A stretch of DNA of 64,000 bases from Diplolepis rosae (taxonomy: Eukaryota > Arthropoda > Insecta > Hymenoptera > Diplolepididae), in assembly GCA_030998225.1 (NCBI GenBank), contig JAPYXD010000049.1, positions 992,001 through 1,056,000 of the forward strand, read 5' to 3'. Shown piece after piece: positions 11,736-22,884 of the stretch (position 1 is its first letter; each line of letters begins with the position of its first letter). The notes beneath the pieces were generated by a model. That model made no database searches. It saw nothing but the letters and a program-made list of their open reading frames with translations, and was not told the origin of the DNA. A program made the translations under genes and the position numbers.

Positions 11736-14700
11736 CCTTTCCACACCACCACGGAGGTAGAGTTTACTAGTAATAGTTCAATAAATTTTATGTACTCTAA
11801 ATAAATTTTTTCGTAATTGCAGAAAACTTATTCCAAATACAAAAATTGTATCTTTAAATGTACAGGATAATTAATTATAAAAATCGTTCGAATTTGAATT
11901 TCAAGGACTTGTACACACTTTCAAGGCACATCGTTTTTCCTTTTGCAACATTTTTTAAAACTTCTAATTTTTCAAGTAATTGGGAGAAGTACATTTTTAA
12001 AAAATTGTTTTCTCTACTTCCACTCGCGCTCGCTTCACAAATTTTCAGAATTTTACGATTTTATTAATATTGTATTAAGTGTCTACATTTTCTGAAACTA
12101 TCTACAGGAGAAAAATTTTAATACTTTAGTAAAGAAAGTTTTCTGAAAAGTTGTAGCTCAATCAGATTAATAGCCAAAAAGTTACCAATGTTTTAAATTG
12201 CAAACGAACGGTATAGAGGTCAAATTGGAGACGAAAACAAATAATAATAGCAACCTTCTTTTGTTTTCTTCTAAGATATACTTGATTCTCGCTTTATGCG
12301 TTATTTGAGAAGGCAGGAGTGTGGATTCTTCATATTTTTATCGTAATTCCTTATTGAAAACGGCAAAAGTAAGAATATTATATTATTATTTGGTGATACG
12401 TGAGTGCTCTTACGTACGTTATTGTTTGATGCTTGTGGGTAAGTTTATTTTGTGAAACTTAATTTGTGTGCAGATTACAAATTATTCACATTCGCTCAAT
12501 TTTATCGACTTTTCATCTTATTAATTCTTTTCAAATAATTCTGTTTTCCTTCGTCGTATAATTTATTGTTCACAATGAGTAATCCGGTTGACCCAAATTC
12601 GAGTGTTTTGAAGGACAGCCAGGTTCAAACGAAGGTTGACCACCGTTTGAACTCTGGTTCAAACGAATGTCAACCCGATAGAAAAGTCATGAAAAATGCA
12701 AAAAACTTTCAGTTGGGATGGTTTGAGGAATTTCCGTCGTGGAGAGAGTGGGTGGTTACATTAGCAGTTGAAAGAAGATTTCATTGCAAAATTTGCAATA
12801 AAACGTTGGTATGTGGCAAATCGGAAATTGAAAAGCATGAAGCATCTTTATCACACAGAAAGAAGCAAGAGTTTTCAAATAAATTAGAATGTTATGGAGT
12901 AGTAAGTGAAAATTCTTCTAACGTAACTGCCAATTCTTACAGTGTTGAACCTTGTGTAGCAAGTTCTTCTGCTTCAGAATTCACAAATTCCACGATTCCG
13001 GAAAGTATTACTTTCAAACAGAAAGTACAAGAAGCAGAGATTAGGATTAGTACATTTTTCGTAGAGCATAATTTACCATTCGCGATTTCATCAGAATTGA
13101 TAGGACTTTTCCAAGATATGGAACCTTCGGTTTTAAAAGACGTTAGATTGAGCCACACTAAAATGGTCCTAGTTGTAAATAACGTCGTATGTGCTGCTGA
13201 AACTGATCGCATGGCAAATATTTTGCGTAAGCAATCATTTTCAGTGTACGAAGACGAAACGACCGACAGGACTCTAGAAAAGTGGCTGTCATTAATGGTT
13301 CGATATGTGGAGCCAACGACATTTTCTGTCAGGGTGGAATTGCTCCAGCTTATTAATGTAAATGCTTCGGATTGTTCTGCCTCTAAAATTTTTGATGCGT
13401 TCGAAAAAGCATTGTCCGGGCAGAAAATCCCTTTATCTAATATCTGTGCTTTAGCTTGTGACAATGCACAGGTGATGGTCGGCAATAGGTCCTCATTTAA
13501 AACAAAATTAAAGGAAAAAAGTCCCCGTTTAATTGTTTTCCCGTGTGTCTCGCATTCGTCAGCAATTGTAGCAAAATATGCTTGTGCCACAATCCCAGAT
13601 GTAGAGGATTTAATCAAAGATTTGCCAGCTTTTCTTAATGCTAGCTCCAAGCGAACGGCTATTTTTCGATCGATTGTTTTGGAATTAGGAAATGACTATC
13701 AAATAATTCCTAGTCATTCTGAAACTCGCTGGCTTGTCCGCTATCGATGCGGACTTTATAATAAAGAATTGGGAAGTTATTCTTCAGTATCTTACGGTCC
13801 TCGTATCTGAGAAGGTAGAGAAGGCCAAAGACTTGTTAGGAAAAATGCAGAATCCTTTGACACTCGCATATTTCCTATTCTTGAAATTTACTTTGAATAG
13901 GTTCAACGTATACAATGCGAAATTTCAAAGTCGCGAAACAATGGTTCAGGAACTCCAACCAAACTCGGCTAAATTCTTCGTATGGATTCTTAGCAGTTAT
14001 TTGAAAGAGGGTCTTCTTCAACCGAATTTATTGTTTCAAATCATTAGAAATGTTAACTTTGCAGATCCTAGTAATCAAAAGCCGCTTCAAGACATTGTCG
14101 TTGGTAAGGAAACGCGAGAATATTTCCAGCAGCAACTTACAAACAAGAAATTGCAAATAGTAAAAGTTGATCTATTTCTTCGTAATTGCTTGCAATTTTA
14201 TGTCACAGCAAGCGAAGAAATTCGCAATCGACTTCCTTTTGATGACATCTTTTTGTCTTGCGTTGCTGTTTTCCGGCCTCAAGTAGCTTTCTATGCTGAT
14301 CGAAGCGAATGTTTTCCTAGGGTCTGGAAAGTTTGTCAAGATTTAGGGTTGTTTGATAGAATAGGTGTACAAAAAGAGTGGGATTCTTTACTCAAAATCA
14401 GACAGGAACTCAAAGAAAAGTGGTCGACTTTAACTTTTGACAAAATGTGGTCTAGTATCGGTGTATCTTCGACGAGTACAGGAGAAAAACTTTTTCCAAA
14501 TTTGACCTCAGTATTGAATCATGTTCGGAGTCTTCCTCATTCAAATGCTGAGGTGGAGCGAGGTTTCTCCATGCTCACGGACGCGAAAACTCACAAAAGA
14601 AATCGCTTAGGAAACAGGACGGTCAACTCAATTTGTGTTACTCGATCAGCCCTAAAGGCGAGAGCTGAAACAGCCAGAACAACGAGCATCACTTCGAAGC

Positions 14701-15299
14701 ATTTGCAATTAATGACCGAAAATCTATATGAGATGGCAGAAAGTGATAGGGAAAGTGGTTTGTCGCTCTTCGCTCACGAAGGAGAGGATTGATTCTAATA
14801 GCCAAGGCATGGCGTTAATCAATTTCAAACCCCTTTCTTACTCACAAAATAATGACATTTTATTTCTGATATCAGAGATACGTTCTTTATTCCTTTCTTC
14901 GCGTGCCTCGGGTATGGAAATTGTTTAGTTTTAATTATTATTTTGTGAGTAAGAAAACATACTGAAATTGAGTAATATCACGCTTTGGGCATAAGTGAGA
15001 GGCAAGGGGACTCACAATAATCAAGCACCCCAAATCATCCCGAATTAATCAAACTTCTTTATTATTTGATTTAAAACAAAACATTTTTGTTCGACGTATA
15101 CTGGCATTTAATAAAAGCAAGCCTGAAGTAGGGGCTACATTTGTAGCGTTTTTTACCACTTTGCTTCATGTTTTTCCTTTTTTCTTTTTGCTTGAAAGCA
15201 AAAACCCTTTTCGTTTCGTAGGACGTGGACTAGGCCTACAGGGGATACCACGTAAAAAAAACGAGCCTTAAACTCTACCTCCGTGGTGGTGTGGAAAGG
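11736..15299 (+). mobile_element. hAT-type DNA transposon, copy 2 (nearly intact)
   Basis: A 3.56-kb element with 31-bp terminal inverted repeats that are identical by eye: 11736-11766 starts CCTTTCCACACC and 15269-15299 is its reverse complement. About 840 bases precede the transposase start codon and about 480 follow the stop. The 3' flank includes a 20-bp inverted repeat (about 14836-14856 with 14934-14954, TTACTCACAAAATAAT). No direct 8-bp target duplication is seen, because the flanks are inverted copies of each other. Confidence 0.85.
12575..14792 (+). pseudogene. hAT transposase, copy 2, single frameshift
   Basis: Transposase of the surrounding hAT element. The ATG at 12575 is chosen because it aligns with the start of copy 1; the longer frame begins with a TTG. 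A BED-like C2H2 finger is near residues 71-94 counted from this ATG. The catalytic Asp regions read DETTD and CDNAQVM, and the C-terminal dimerisation block reads LPHSNAEVERGFS. The frame is open to 13810, but homology to copy 1 moves to another frame at about 13755, from where it runs to the stop at 14792. Joining the frames would give a protein of about 740 residues, a normal hAT length. Apart from this one shift no damage is seen, so inactivation looks recent, or the shift is a sequencing error. Confidence 0.85.
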
Positions 15300-15714
15300 A
15301 GTTTTATTTCAGAATATTTGGGATTCTCTAAGAATGAATCAGCTTTTTTATTTTAATATTTCAAATGTGTTTTCTTTCTTTTATGTTTAAGGCAAAAACT
15401 AGATCTAAAAAAAGCAAAAAAACCTATTTCACTAATTGCGTCCAAGAGTAGAGCAGAATCTATGCAACCGATTGCTAAAGGTTTTAAAAGTTTTCGCTTT
15501 AATTTAAAAAGCAAGTCTTCATAGTATTTTACTAAGTAATGAAAGTATGTCTACAATTGTTTTCTTGAATCCTACCCAAAGGTCAAACATGGTGCAAAAA
15601 TCTCGTAAAATAAGAAAAATGTCTGAGTACTTTGAAGAAGTTTTTCTAAATCGATATGTATCATATTCCAATAATATTTAGGAATATTTATTAAAATATT
15701 CATCTTCTAAATTT
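15300..15714 (-). repeat. Right arm of palindrome around hAT copy 2
   Basis: Reverse complement of 11323-11735. Its outer end still contains, inverted, the last codons of the Penelope endonuclease frame, which shows that the arm derives from a Penelope copy and not from hAT sequence. Confidence 0.85.
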
Positions 15715-15785
15715 GTTTGATTAATGTACAGAGTACACTTTATACTTGAAATTTGTATACACTCTAAATCTGAATCGGTCAAATT

Positions 15786-15965
15786 TTCACTGATTGAATC
15801 AGTGATTTGACTTTTCACTGAATCATCAGTGGAAACAATATTTTTCACTGTTAAATCAGTTACTTTCCACTGAAGTAATCACTGAAATTTGACTGATTCA
15901 CAGTAACCTGTTTTTAGTTATTTAAATCAGTCAAATTTCACTGATAATCAGTAGATTTTGACTGA
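15786..15965. repeat. Cluster of CACTGA/TCAGTG motifs
   Basis: At least a dozen CACTGA, TCAGTG or closely related words occur within 180 bases on both strands, often as TCACTGATT or AATCAGTGA, so the block can fold on itself many times. It lies just outside the hAT palindrome. No gene is nearby. Confidence 0.6.
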
Positions 15966-17259
15966 TTCATATTTGAAATTTGTACAGTTTTTAAAAAAAT
16001 ACGAAACTTTTTGAATTTAGTAGTTTATTTATAAAATTTGAGAATGTTGTAGTTGATATTTCTATATAGAACTTTAAACATTTATGGACATAAAATTTCA
16101 TTTAAAGTTTCTTCTATCGGTATTCAAAACTTTCAACAATTTTGCAAGATCAGTCAAATGCAAAATTTGACAGAGTATTTAATCAAAATATTTACATTTA
16201 TTTTTTAAATATTTTGAAAATAATTCGACTAAAATAATGATTAATAAGATTTTGTAACATTGTGGGAATATTGGAACGCTGCAAGATTAAATTTTGAGTA
16301 CAATTTTCAATTAATGAATGTTTAAAGAATTGAGTGAAAGCATCAATTAAAAAATATTTTTACTTTATAAATTTGATTAAGTGCAGTAATAAGAAAATTT
16401 TGACTTTCTATAAAGCATTTCATTTATCTGATTAAAAGTCTGTGCATACGTCACTAAAACGTAAGATTAAAAAACTTTAAACTGCTTTTACCATCAATCT
16501 ATGAATGTGGATTTTAAACCGTAATTTAATGTTTCTTATTTTTTTTTGATAAAATATTTTTAACATAATTTTTTGCTTAAAGTAGCCGATTTACTCGATT
16601 AAAAATTGGTCAACTTGTATATTTCAAAATTCTGTAATAAAAGTATTTTCATATTATGTTTTTGTATCCTATGCGTAGAATTTTAATTTTAAAATTGAGA
16701 TTTCTCACAAAGAAGAAAGATTGTCTTATTAAAGCAGTTTATTCCCAGAAATTGAAAATCATTTACTTAATATTTCGATTCCAAACATTGAATATTTATT
16801 GACTTTGAATAAAACAGAAAAAAAAATTTTATGAAGTTTTAAAATCTTTTTACAATGTTACGAATTGGGCCGAATTTAGAATTACGAAATCTTTCATTAG
16901 AAAAAGAAAAAGTCACTCACATGAAATAAACTTCTGTAAGAATTATCAAGATTGAAGAGATGTTAAAATATTTGAAAAATAATGCAATTGTAAAATTGCA
17001 ATTTATATCAATATTTGACAAATTTTTAGCTTTCTCAATCAAAGCATTATCCGGAAATTTTTAGTTCCTATAAAAAGATGGAATATTTATCAATTTCTTG
17101 AATGTTCATACATTAAAAAAATATCGAATTAGAGAATTATATGCAAAGTATTTTCCATTAAGAAGACATAAACATGACATAATTAGTTTTATATCTACAT
17201 TTTCAGCTTACTTTTTTGTGGCTTAAGCACACATTTTTAATTCGAAATACAAAAATGCT
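15966..17259. other. AT-rich DNA without a gene
   Basis: Long AT-rich stretch with no supported frame, splice pattern or recognisable repeat on either strand. Confidence 0.45.
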
Positions 17260-18065
17260 CTACAGAGTTGAAGTATTTCCTGAATCAATTATTATTGATC
17301 CTGAATTCTATTGGAAAATTTGTTGTTTACTGTTCAAATCTTACTACGATTTCAGACGGACAGACAAATTAAGAACTACAAAATATTTCATCCAAAAGAT
17401 TGCACTCCTCCATAAAATCTTGTCAAATTGTAACAAGATTTGAACACTTCGAACGAACATTTTTATGTAAAATTTAAAGTTGATTGATATTTATATGTTA
17501 ATATGGAAATACCAATAAACTCATATTTTAGCTTTTTAATTTATCTACTGCTATTAGACAATTTTCCATTTCCGTAGAGATTTTAAGTTTTGGAATGAAA
17601 AGTTTGTGCTTAGGCTACAAAAATGTGAGATGAAAATATTTCTAACATATAACTGAAAATATAAATTATGAACTTGAATTTTATGTTCATTTTATCTTGA
17701 TAGAAAATATGGTTCTAATTGAAAAATTGTTAAATGTACAAAATTAGTAAGAAGTATATAAATTTGAATGGAAAATTATATATTGATTCAAATTTTATAC
17801 ATTTATTGTCACTAAATTTCACTGAAAGTTTATTTTTGAAGTGTTGAAATCCTCATGAAATTTTCCAAGATCATACTGATGTTTATTTCATGAAGACTTT
17901 CTTCAAGAAATTGAAGAAAAGTGTTATTTCTTGAACTATATACTTCGTAAATTCAAATTCGTCGTCTGCTTCGCGCCTCTTTTGCACGTACTCGAGAAAA
18001 ATACAATTCTTAATTTCGACTCGATAAACGAAAGCGTGAAATCTAAAAATAACTTGAAAACTCAA
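17260..18065 (+). repeat. Dispersed repeat, copy 1
   Basis: Matches 43100-43870 in the same orientation and order, starting with the GGAAAATTTGTTGTTTAC block and ending in a GCTTCGCGCCTCTTTTGCAC block followed by an A-rich end. A partial reverse copy lies at 37815-37960. The copies are clearly diverged. No protein is encoded in a frame shared by the copies. Confidence 0.7.
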
Positions 18066-18539
18066 GCATTGTAACGAAGTCCGTCTTCGTGCACCTTCGG
18101 CTTTACACGAAGCTGGTGACCGCAGCGTGTAGCAGAGCCGACACACTGACAGGCCACGTTTGCATGTGTTTCTCCCAGATGGCAACGTGGTGGCGGCCGA
18201 AAAATCCCACGTTCTGGAGACACTGCAACTGTCCTCTCCGCATATTCAAGATTCAGTCACAAATACAACATCGCACAGTGAGTTGGTGAAAAATAATGTG
18301 TGTTCAAAAAATATTTCACAGAAAACAAAAAACAAGGATAAAAAATTCTACAATCAACCGTGGTTTTCTATTAAAGAGAAAGGATTCCTTCCTTCATACA
18401 TAGAAGGTTAGTTCAAATAATCAAATTTCAATCAAGATCAGTTAAGACTGGAAAGTTTGGATATCTAGATGTCTAGTGTTCTAACTTTAGGCCTTCAAAG
18501 GATTTCTGATATCCATATATATAACATCCAAAAATACAA
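18066..18539. other. GC-richer non-coding stretch
   Basis: 18080-18250 is noticeably richer in CG than its surroundings and shares a GCCACGTTTGCATGTGT-type block with 7430-7450. Short ORFs overlap it, but none has a splice context or recognisable homology. Confidence 0.35.
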
Positions 18540-19665
18540 ATTAAAAAAATTGTTTTTGAAATAGATTAGAAATAGCAAACTCAGGGAAAATAGTTCGAAA
18601 ACGACTTTAATGTGTGAATCAGGTTCATTTTGTTACCTTGTTACCAGAAAATTTGGTTGTAGATTACAAATATAGATAAGACATGTTCAAAATATTATAA
18701 AAAATGTGAATATTTAAAATAGTTATAAATAGTTTAAAAATAGTATTTAGACAAAATAGTACAAAAGGAAAGCCTTAATGGTCAAATATTCCCATCCAGC
18801 TTCACACCAAAGAATTCAATGTAGATACTGTTATAGATAGGTCATACCAAAATATTAATATTAATACTTTTTCCAACATAGGTTTAAAATAGTTTAGGTA
18901 AATTAGTTCAAACCAAGCCCCATAACGACAACCAATTCAGCTTCGCGCCAAAGAACCTATAGTGGATGCAATAATGGACTAGATATTCACTAATATAAAT
19001 AATTATTTTTTAAGAGTTTAAAAATAGTTGTTCAGTCCAAATAGTTCAAAATATCATTAATGCTCTACATCTATCTCTTCCTTTCAATCTGTAACCGTAG
19101 AATTATTATAGACACCGGTATGGATAAGACCTTAAAAAAGAATGTGAATATTTACTTTTTTAAAAATAGTTTTGAAATAGTTTAAAATAGTCTAAGTTAA
19201 ATAGTTTGAACCAAGCCCTAATAGCTTCAACAAATTCAATTGTAGACACCAGCATAGAAAAGACAGTCAGAAATGTGAACGTTATTATAAATAGTCTATA
19301 AATAGGTTGAAATAGTTTCAGGGAAAAAATAGTCCAAAAAATGGCCTCAATTGTCCAGATAAGGCTGTTCACATTCAGCTTCGCACCAATTTATTTGAGT
19401 TCAAACCTTATTATATAACCTTATAGTTTCTCCAGGAATCCCTGCAAACCTTAAAAAATGTAGCACATATATGTAGAGTGCTGAATATATTTTTGTGAAT
19501 AGTTTTAAGATAGGTTGAGCAAAATAGTTCAAACAAAACCCTAATAGCCTCAATTGTAAACACCAGTATAAATAAGACACTCAAAAATGTGAATATATTT
19601 TATAAATAGTTTACAAACAGGTTCAAAATAGTTTCAGGGAAAAATAGTCCAAAGAATAGTCGTAT
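18540..19665 (+). repeat. Degenerate tandem array, unit about 150 bp
   Basis: A unit containing AAAATAGTTTCAGG or AAAATAGTTCAAA, then a CCCTAATAGCC-like word, then TGTAGACACC, AAGACAC and AATGTGAATATT recurs about seven to eight times. The CCCTAA-like anchors are near 18608, 18773, 18918, 19055, 19213, 19344 and 19536, giving spacings of about 130-190 bases. Units are diverged and some are truncated. The array ends about 140 bases before the hammerhead motif. Confidence 0.7.
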
Positions 19666-19788
19666 ATCCAAGCTTTCCATTTTCAATTAACATACCAAGT
19701 ACTCGTTTTTATATCATATTCTTAGTAATCTAGTTATTCCGTTAAAATATGTGAAATTAGCGACAGCATCTTTTATTGTATTTTTTAG

Positions 19789-19844
19789 ATTTAATAAATA
19801 TCACTGATGAGGGCTCCGATCAGAGCCGAAACGTCTGATTAAAT
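19789..19844 (+). ncRNA. Hammerhead ribozyme motif, Penelope type
   Basis: The conserved core reads CTGATGA (19804-19810), a stem II of GGCTC and GAGCC around the loop CGATCA, then GAAAC (19828-19832) and GTC (19833-19835). ATCA just before the core pairs with TGAT just after GTC. Beyond a bulge, ATTTA (19789-19793) pairs with TAAAT (19840-19844), completing stem I. Stem III is reduced to almost nothing, since GAAAC runs directly into GTC; a lone copy may therefore cleave poorly and might need to dimerise. Hammerheads are known in Penelope-like elements, and the downstream bases (19865-19900) reappear beside the Penelope remnant at 10.3 kb, which supports that origin. Confidence 0.75.
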
Positions 19845-19900
19845 AGACTTCTTCATTTATGGACCCTAAAGCCAATGCAAACGTACCAAGTTTTATAAAT

Positions 19901-20392
19901 TAAATCAAGGGTCAATACAAACTACCATTTTAATTATTTAAATTTTTTTTATAGAGTCCGCTCTTTTTATGAAATGCGATTTTTTATAAAAAAAACGCAT
20001 CCTTATAAAAATACTGACTTTTTATAAAGTCAACTATACAAAAGTTTTATAAAGTTTGGTCTTTTAATAAAAAAAAGTTCTCTATAAAAATAGAAAACTT
20101 TATGAAACTTTCATAAGGTTTACTATATACAAAATTGATACATTTATTCAGTTTTCATAAAATTACATTATTAATACTCATAATGTATACATTTTTTTAT
20201 AATGTTGACTTTATAAAAAAACACGTTATTTTATTAAGTCAATCTTACAAAACCCATATACAAACTTTACAAATATTCTAAATAGTTCATAAAAAGTCAT
20301 TTTATAAAAACTATATAAAAATAGCAATTTTCGATAAAGTCAACTATATAAAAATTTTACAAAGTTGATAGTTTTTATAAAGAATCATACTT
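19901..20392. repeat. AT-rich self-complementary repeat cluster
   Basis: The word GACTTTTTATAAAGTC and variants (TTTATAAAGTCAAC, TATAAAAAGTC) recur many times over this stretch. They are nearly palindromic, so the block can form several hairpins. A similar word occurs at 10270-10290. No gene is seen. Confidence 0.55.
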
Positions 20393-21023
20393 TTATAAAA
20401 AGACAAAACTCTTAGTCCACAAATAATCTTCCAAGATAGTACGATAGCGCTCTCCATTGACGGTAACATGACGGTCGTTTTCATCCACGAAAAAATACGG
20501 CCCAATCACACCTCCGGCATGTAAATCGCACCAAACAGTCACTTTTTTTGGATGCATCGGTGTCTCAAGAAGCACATTTGGGTTTGTTGCTGACCAATAA
20601 CGCCCAAATGGAGAAGTTTCGGCGTTTCAAATGATCAAGTGGCTTTAGTTCTTGAGTCAATTTAATCTTGAAAGCATGTAGGCCAAGATCTTTTCGGATA
20701 ATATGCCACAGTGTCGTTTGAGCGATGCCCAATTCTTAAGAACGACGTGGAATCGGCTGATTTGGCTCATTTTGAATCGATGCACTTACGGCTGCGATTA
20801 TTTCTTCGCTTCGAGCAATACGACGTCTTTTTGGCACCGGAACGTCCAATAGTGTAAATATGGTCTCGAATTTATCCACTATAGCACGCACAGCCTGTCG
20901 GGTGGGGCGATTATTACGGCCGAAAATTGGAGTAAGCGCTCGTAAAGTTTCGACTACCGACTCAGAATTTCGGTAGTAATTTTTAATAATTTCCAAACGT
21001 TGCTGATTCGTGAACTTTACCAT
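20393..21023 (-). pseudogene. Mariner/Tc1-type transposase, internally deleted
   Basis: Starting from the ATG at 21021-21023 the product begins with a helix-turn-helix region (QRLEIIKNYY, then RPTRQAVRAIVDKFE). An arginine-rich linker (PKRRRIARS) and a second helix-turn-helix (ELGIAQTTLWHIIRKDLGLH) follow. The frame is broken by a stop near 20736. It continues through a LTQELKPLDHLKRRNF segment, then shifts into the frame of 20575-20393, which holds the late catalytic-domain segment VWCDLHAGGVIGPYFF and GERYRTILEDYLW. The segment with the first catalytic Asp is missing. Such transposases insert at TA. Terminal repeats were not found with confidence. Confidence 0.75.
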
Positions 21024-21950
21024 GATGAAAATGTTGACTTTAACTAACGTTTTGACATTGACAGTCCATTAAAAAAGTTTAAGGGTACGTTCATATAAAG
21101 ATACGAAATTTTTATGTCCCTATTAGGAAACCCCTTATATATATATAATATTATCAATTTTATCAGAGAAAATGATGGGAAAATAAATAATTCGAACAAT
21201 TTTTTTATTCTGCAAAAAATGTCGAGATGGTCGTCTTAGAACACTTTGGTCGTAGCAGGATAAGCATGGTCTGGGTAGCCCCGCTTGGATTTGATCCATA
21301 TTGCGAGGGTAATTGACTCCCAAAAAGTTATGAACGAATTTTGTAAAATCAAAAAATCAAATTTCCTTGATGACGGCTCAACCGATCTTGATGGCTAAAA
21401 TATGTGTTATATATAGAGGGTACTAAAGAGGTTCTGTAAAAAATTCAAGAATCCATTCCGATCATAAAAAGCGGGTAAACATTTTTTTTTAATTTTTGAA
21501 TAATTTTTATGATGTGAATTACTTCTTGAACACCCACCATTTTTTTCTACATCATGCTCACATTGAAAGTGACAATATATATTTTTTCGAAAATTTTTGG
21601 AGAGGTACTTCATAATTATAAAAAAGAATCTTCTTTGGCCCCTACAATGTATGAGAGTCGGGGCGCAAACTCAGTTGGTGTCTCGTGACTCAATAATGTT
21701 AGCGTAATAAAAACGAAATACAACAACATCATTCGATTAAACACATTTCGTCGGTGATTTCCCAGTCACAATTTCAGTGAATTCTAAGTAGATAGAAAAA
21801 TAATTTTCTTCGTTTACTGCTGACATTCACCAAAGTAATTTAATGTTCGCCCAAGATGCACCACGTGGAGGTCGTCAGTCAAATTAGCATCCCCTATTTG
21901 ATACACACTATATACAATTATATAAATCCTATATTGATAACTTAACAATA
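21024..21950. other. Repeat-derived DNA without a gene
   Basis: 21200-21255 matches, in reverse, the short direct repeats at 32137-32362 (shared GTTCTAAGACGACC block). 21540-21660 is T-rich. No coding evidence. Confidence 0.4.
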
Positions 21951-21954
21951 GCAT

Positions 21955-22065
21955 ATTATGTGCCCAGGCGCGTAATGAGGGTTATTACGCGACGAGCGAC
22001 AATGCTCGCAGGAGATCGAAGCCAAGGCTTAGTCGAGGCGTAGGTGAGGCGTAGTCGCCACATAC
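21955..22065 (+). repeat. End fragment of a GC-rich MITE family
   Basis: ATTATGTGCCCAGGCGCGTAA opens a block that matches, reversed, the end of the element at 49921-50400, including GGGTTATTACGCGAC, the GCAGGAGATC word and the GTCGAGGCGTAGGTGAG series. Only this one end is present here. Confidence 0.65.
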
Positions 22066-22295
22066 AGGGTGAGTCTCATAAAGTGTTAGAGAGCGATAGC
22101 ACTCAAACTATTGATCATATCCAAAAATATTTCAGACCGAAGTTTCAGTGTTCGAGAAGGCCGTCATACTCGACCACCGTATTTTTTTATCAGTGGAGGC
22201 GCTGAAGCTACGTCAAGGTCAACTCCACTTTTTTAAATGGAACCATGTATTTTTTTTCGATGACGTTATTATCGATTTTAAGACGAATTCAGCGA

Positions 22296-22882
22296 CCTAT
22301 AATCAAGGTCATTCTAGTCATGCAAAGTATGAAAATAGTTGAAAAATCGAAACATATCGGAATAATCACTTTCAAAGGATTTACTAACCTTGGTTTGGGT
22401 CTACCTACAGAAGATGCTCAAAGTTATGACCCTCGACTTGTTAGCACTTGTTAATTCGCTGATGAAAAGACCGTCTAACTTCAGCCCACATTTGTGGTGT
22501 AATTTCGGTACTCGTGTTTTTTTCACTGTACCGAAGCGACAGAAACGGTCAGCTAATTGCTTAAAAGCCATGTGCGATTTTTGTTGCCTATCCGGATAAC
22601 GAGTCGCATACAAATCTTGGGCGTTTCTGTAATGTTTACGGCATTCCCCCAGCACCATCAACATATCAAAATATTCTTGAAAATTTTCATTTTCGCGTTC
22701 CGATGTACTCACATTAGAAGGTAATGCGTGACTAACTGATATGTCAATAGAAAATGCTTACTGTCTGCCGATGTCAACAATACCCTATCGATGTATATTA
22801 TCATGCGTATCGTAAGAAATCAAAAGAAATGAAAATGATTTTTCGACTATTTTCATACTTTGCGTGACTAGAATGACCTTGT
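22296..22882 (-). mobile_element. Short inverted-repeat element with DUF4817-like fragment
   Basis: 22296-22349 and 22841-22882 are reverse complements (shared AAGGTCATTCTAGTCA). Between them, 22712-22401 on - encodes about 100 residues starting MSTSERENENFQ with the segment MLMVLGECRKHYRNAQ and RYPDRQQKSHMAFKQLADRF. This resembles the helix-turn-helix N-terminus (DUF4817-like) of insect transposable-element proteins. No catalytic part follows, so it is a remnant. The inverted sequences may be its own ends or those of a host MITE. Confidence 0.55.
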
Positions 22883-22884
22883 GA

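Noticed and set aside
12937..13650. 237-codon ORF on - opposite hAT copy 2
   Set aside because: It is antisense to a well-supported transposase frame and is explained by its codon pattern.
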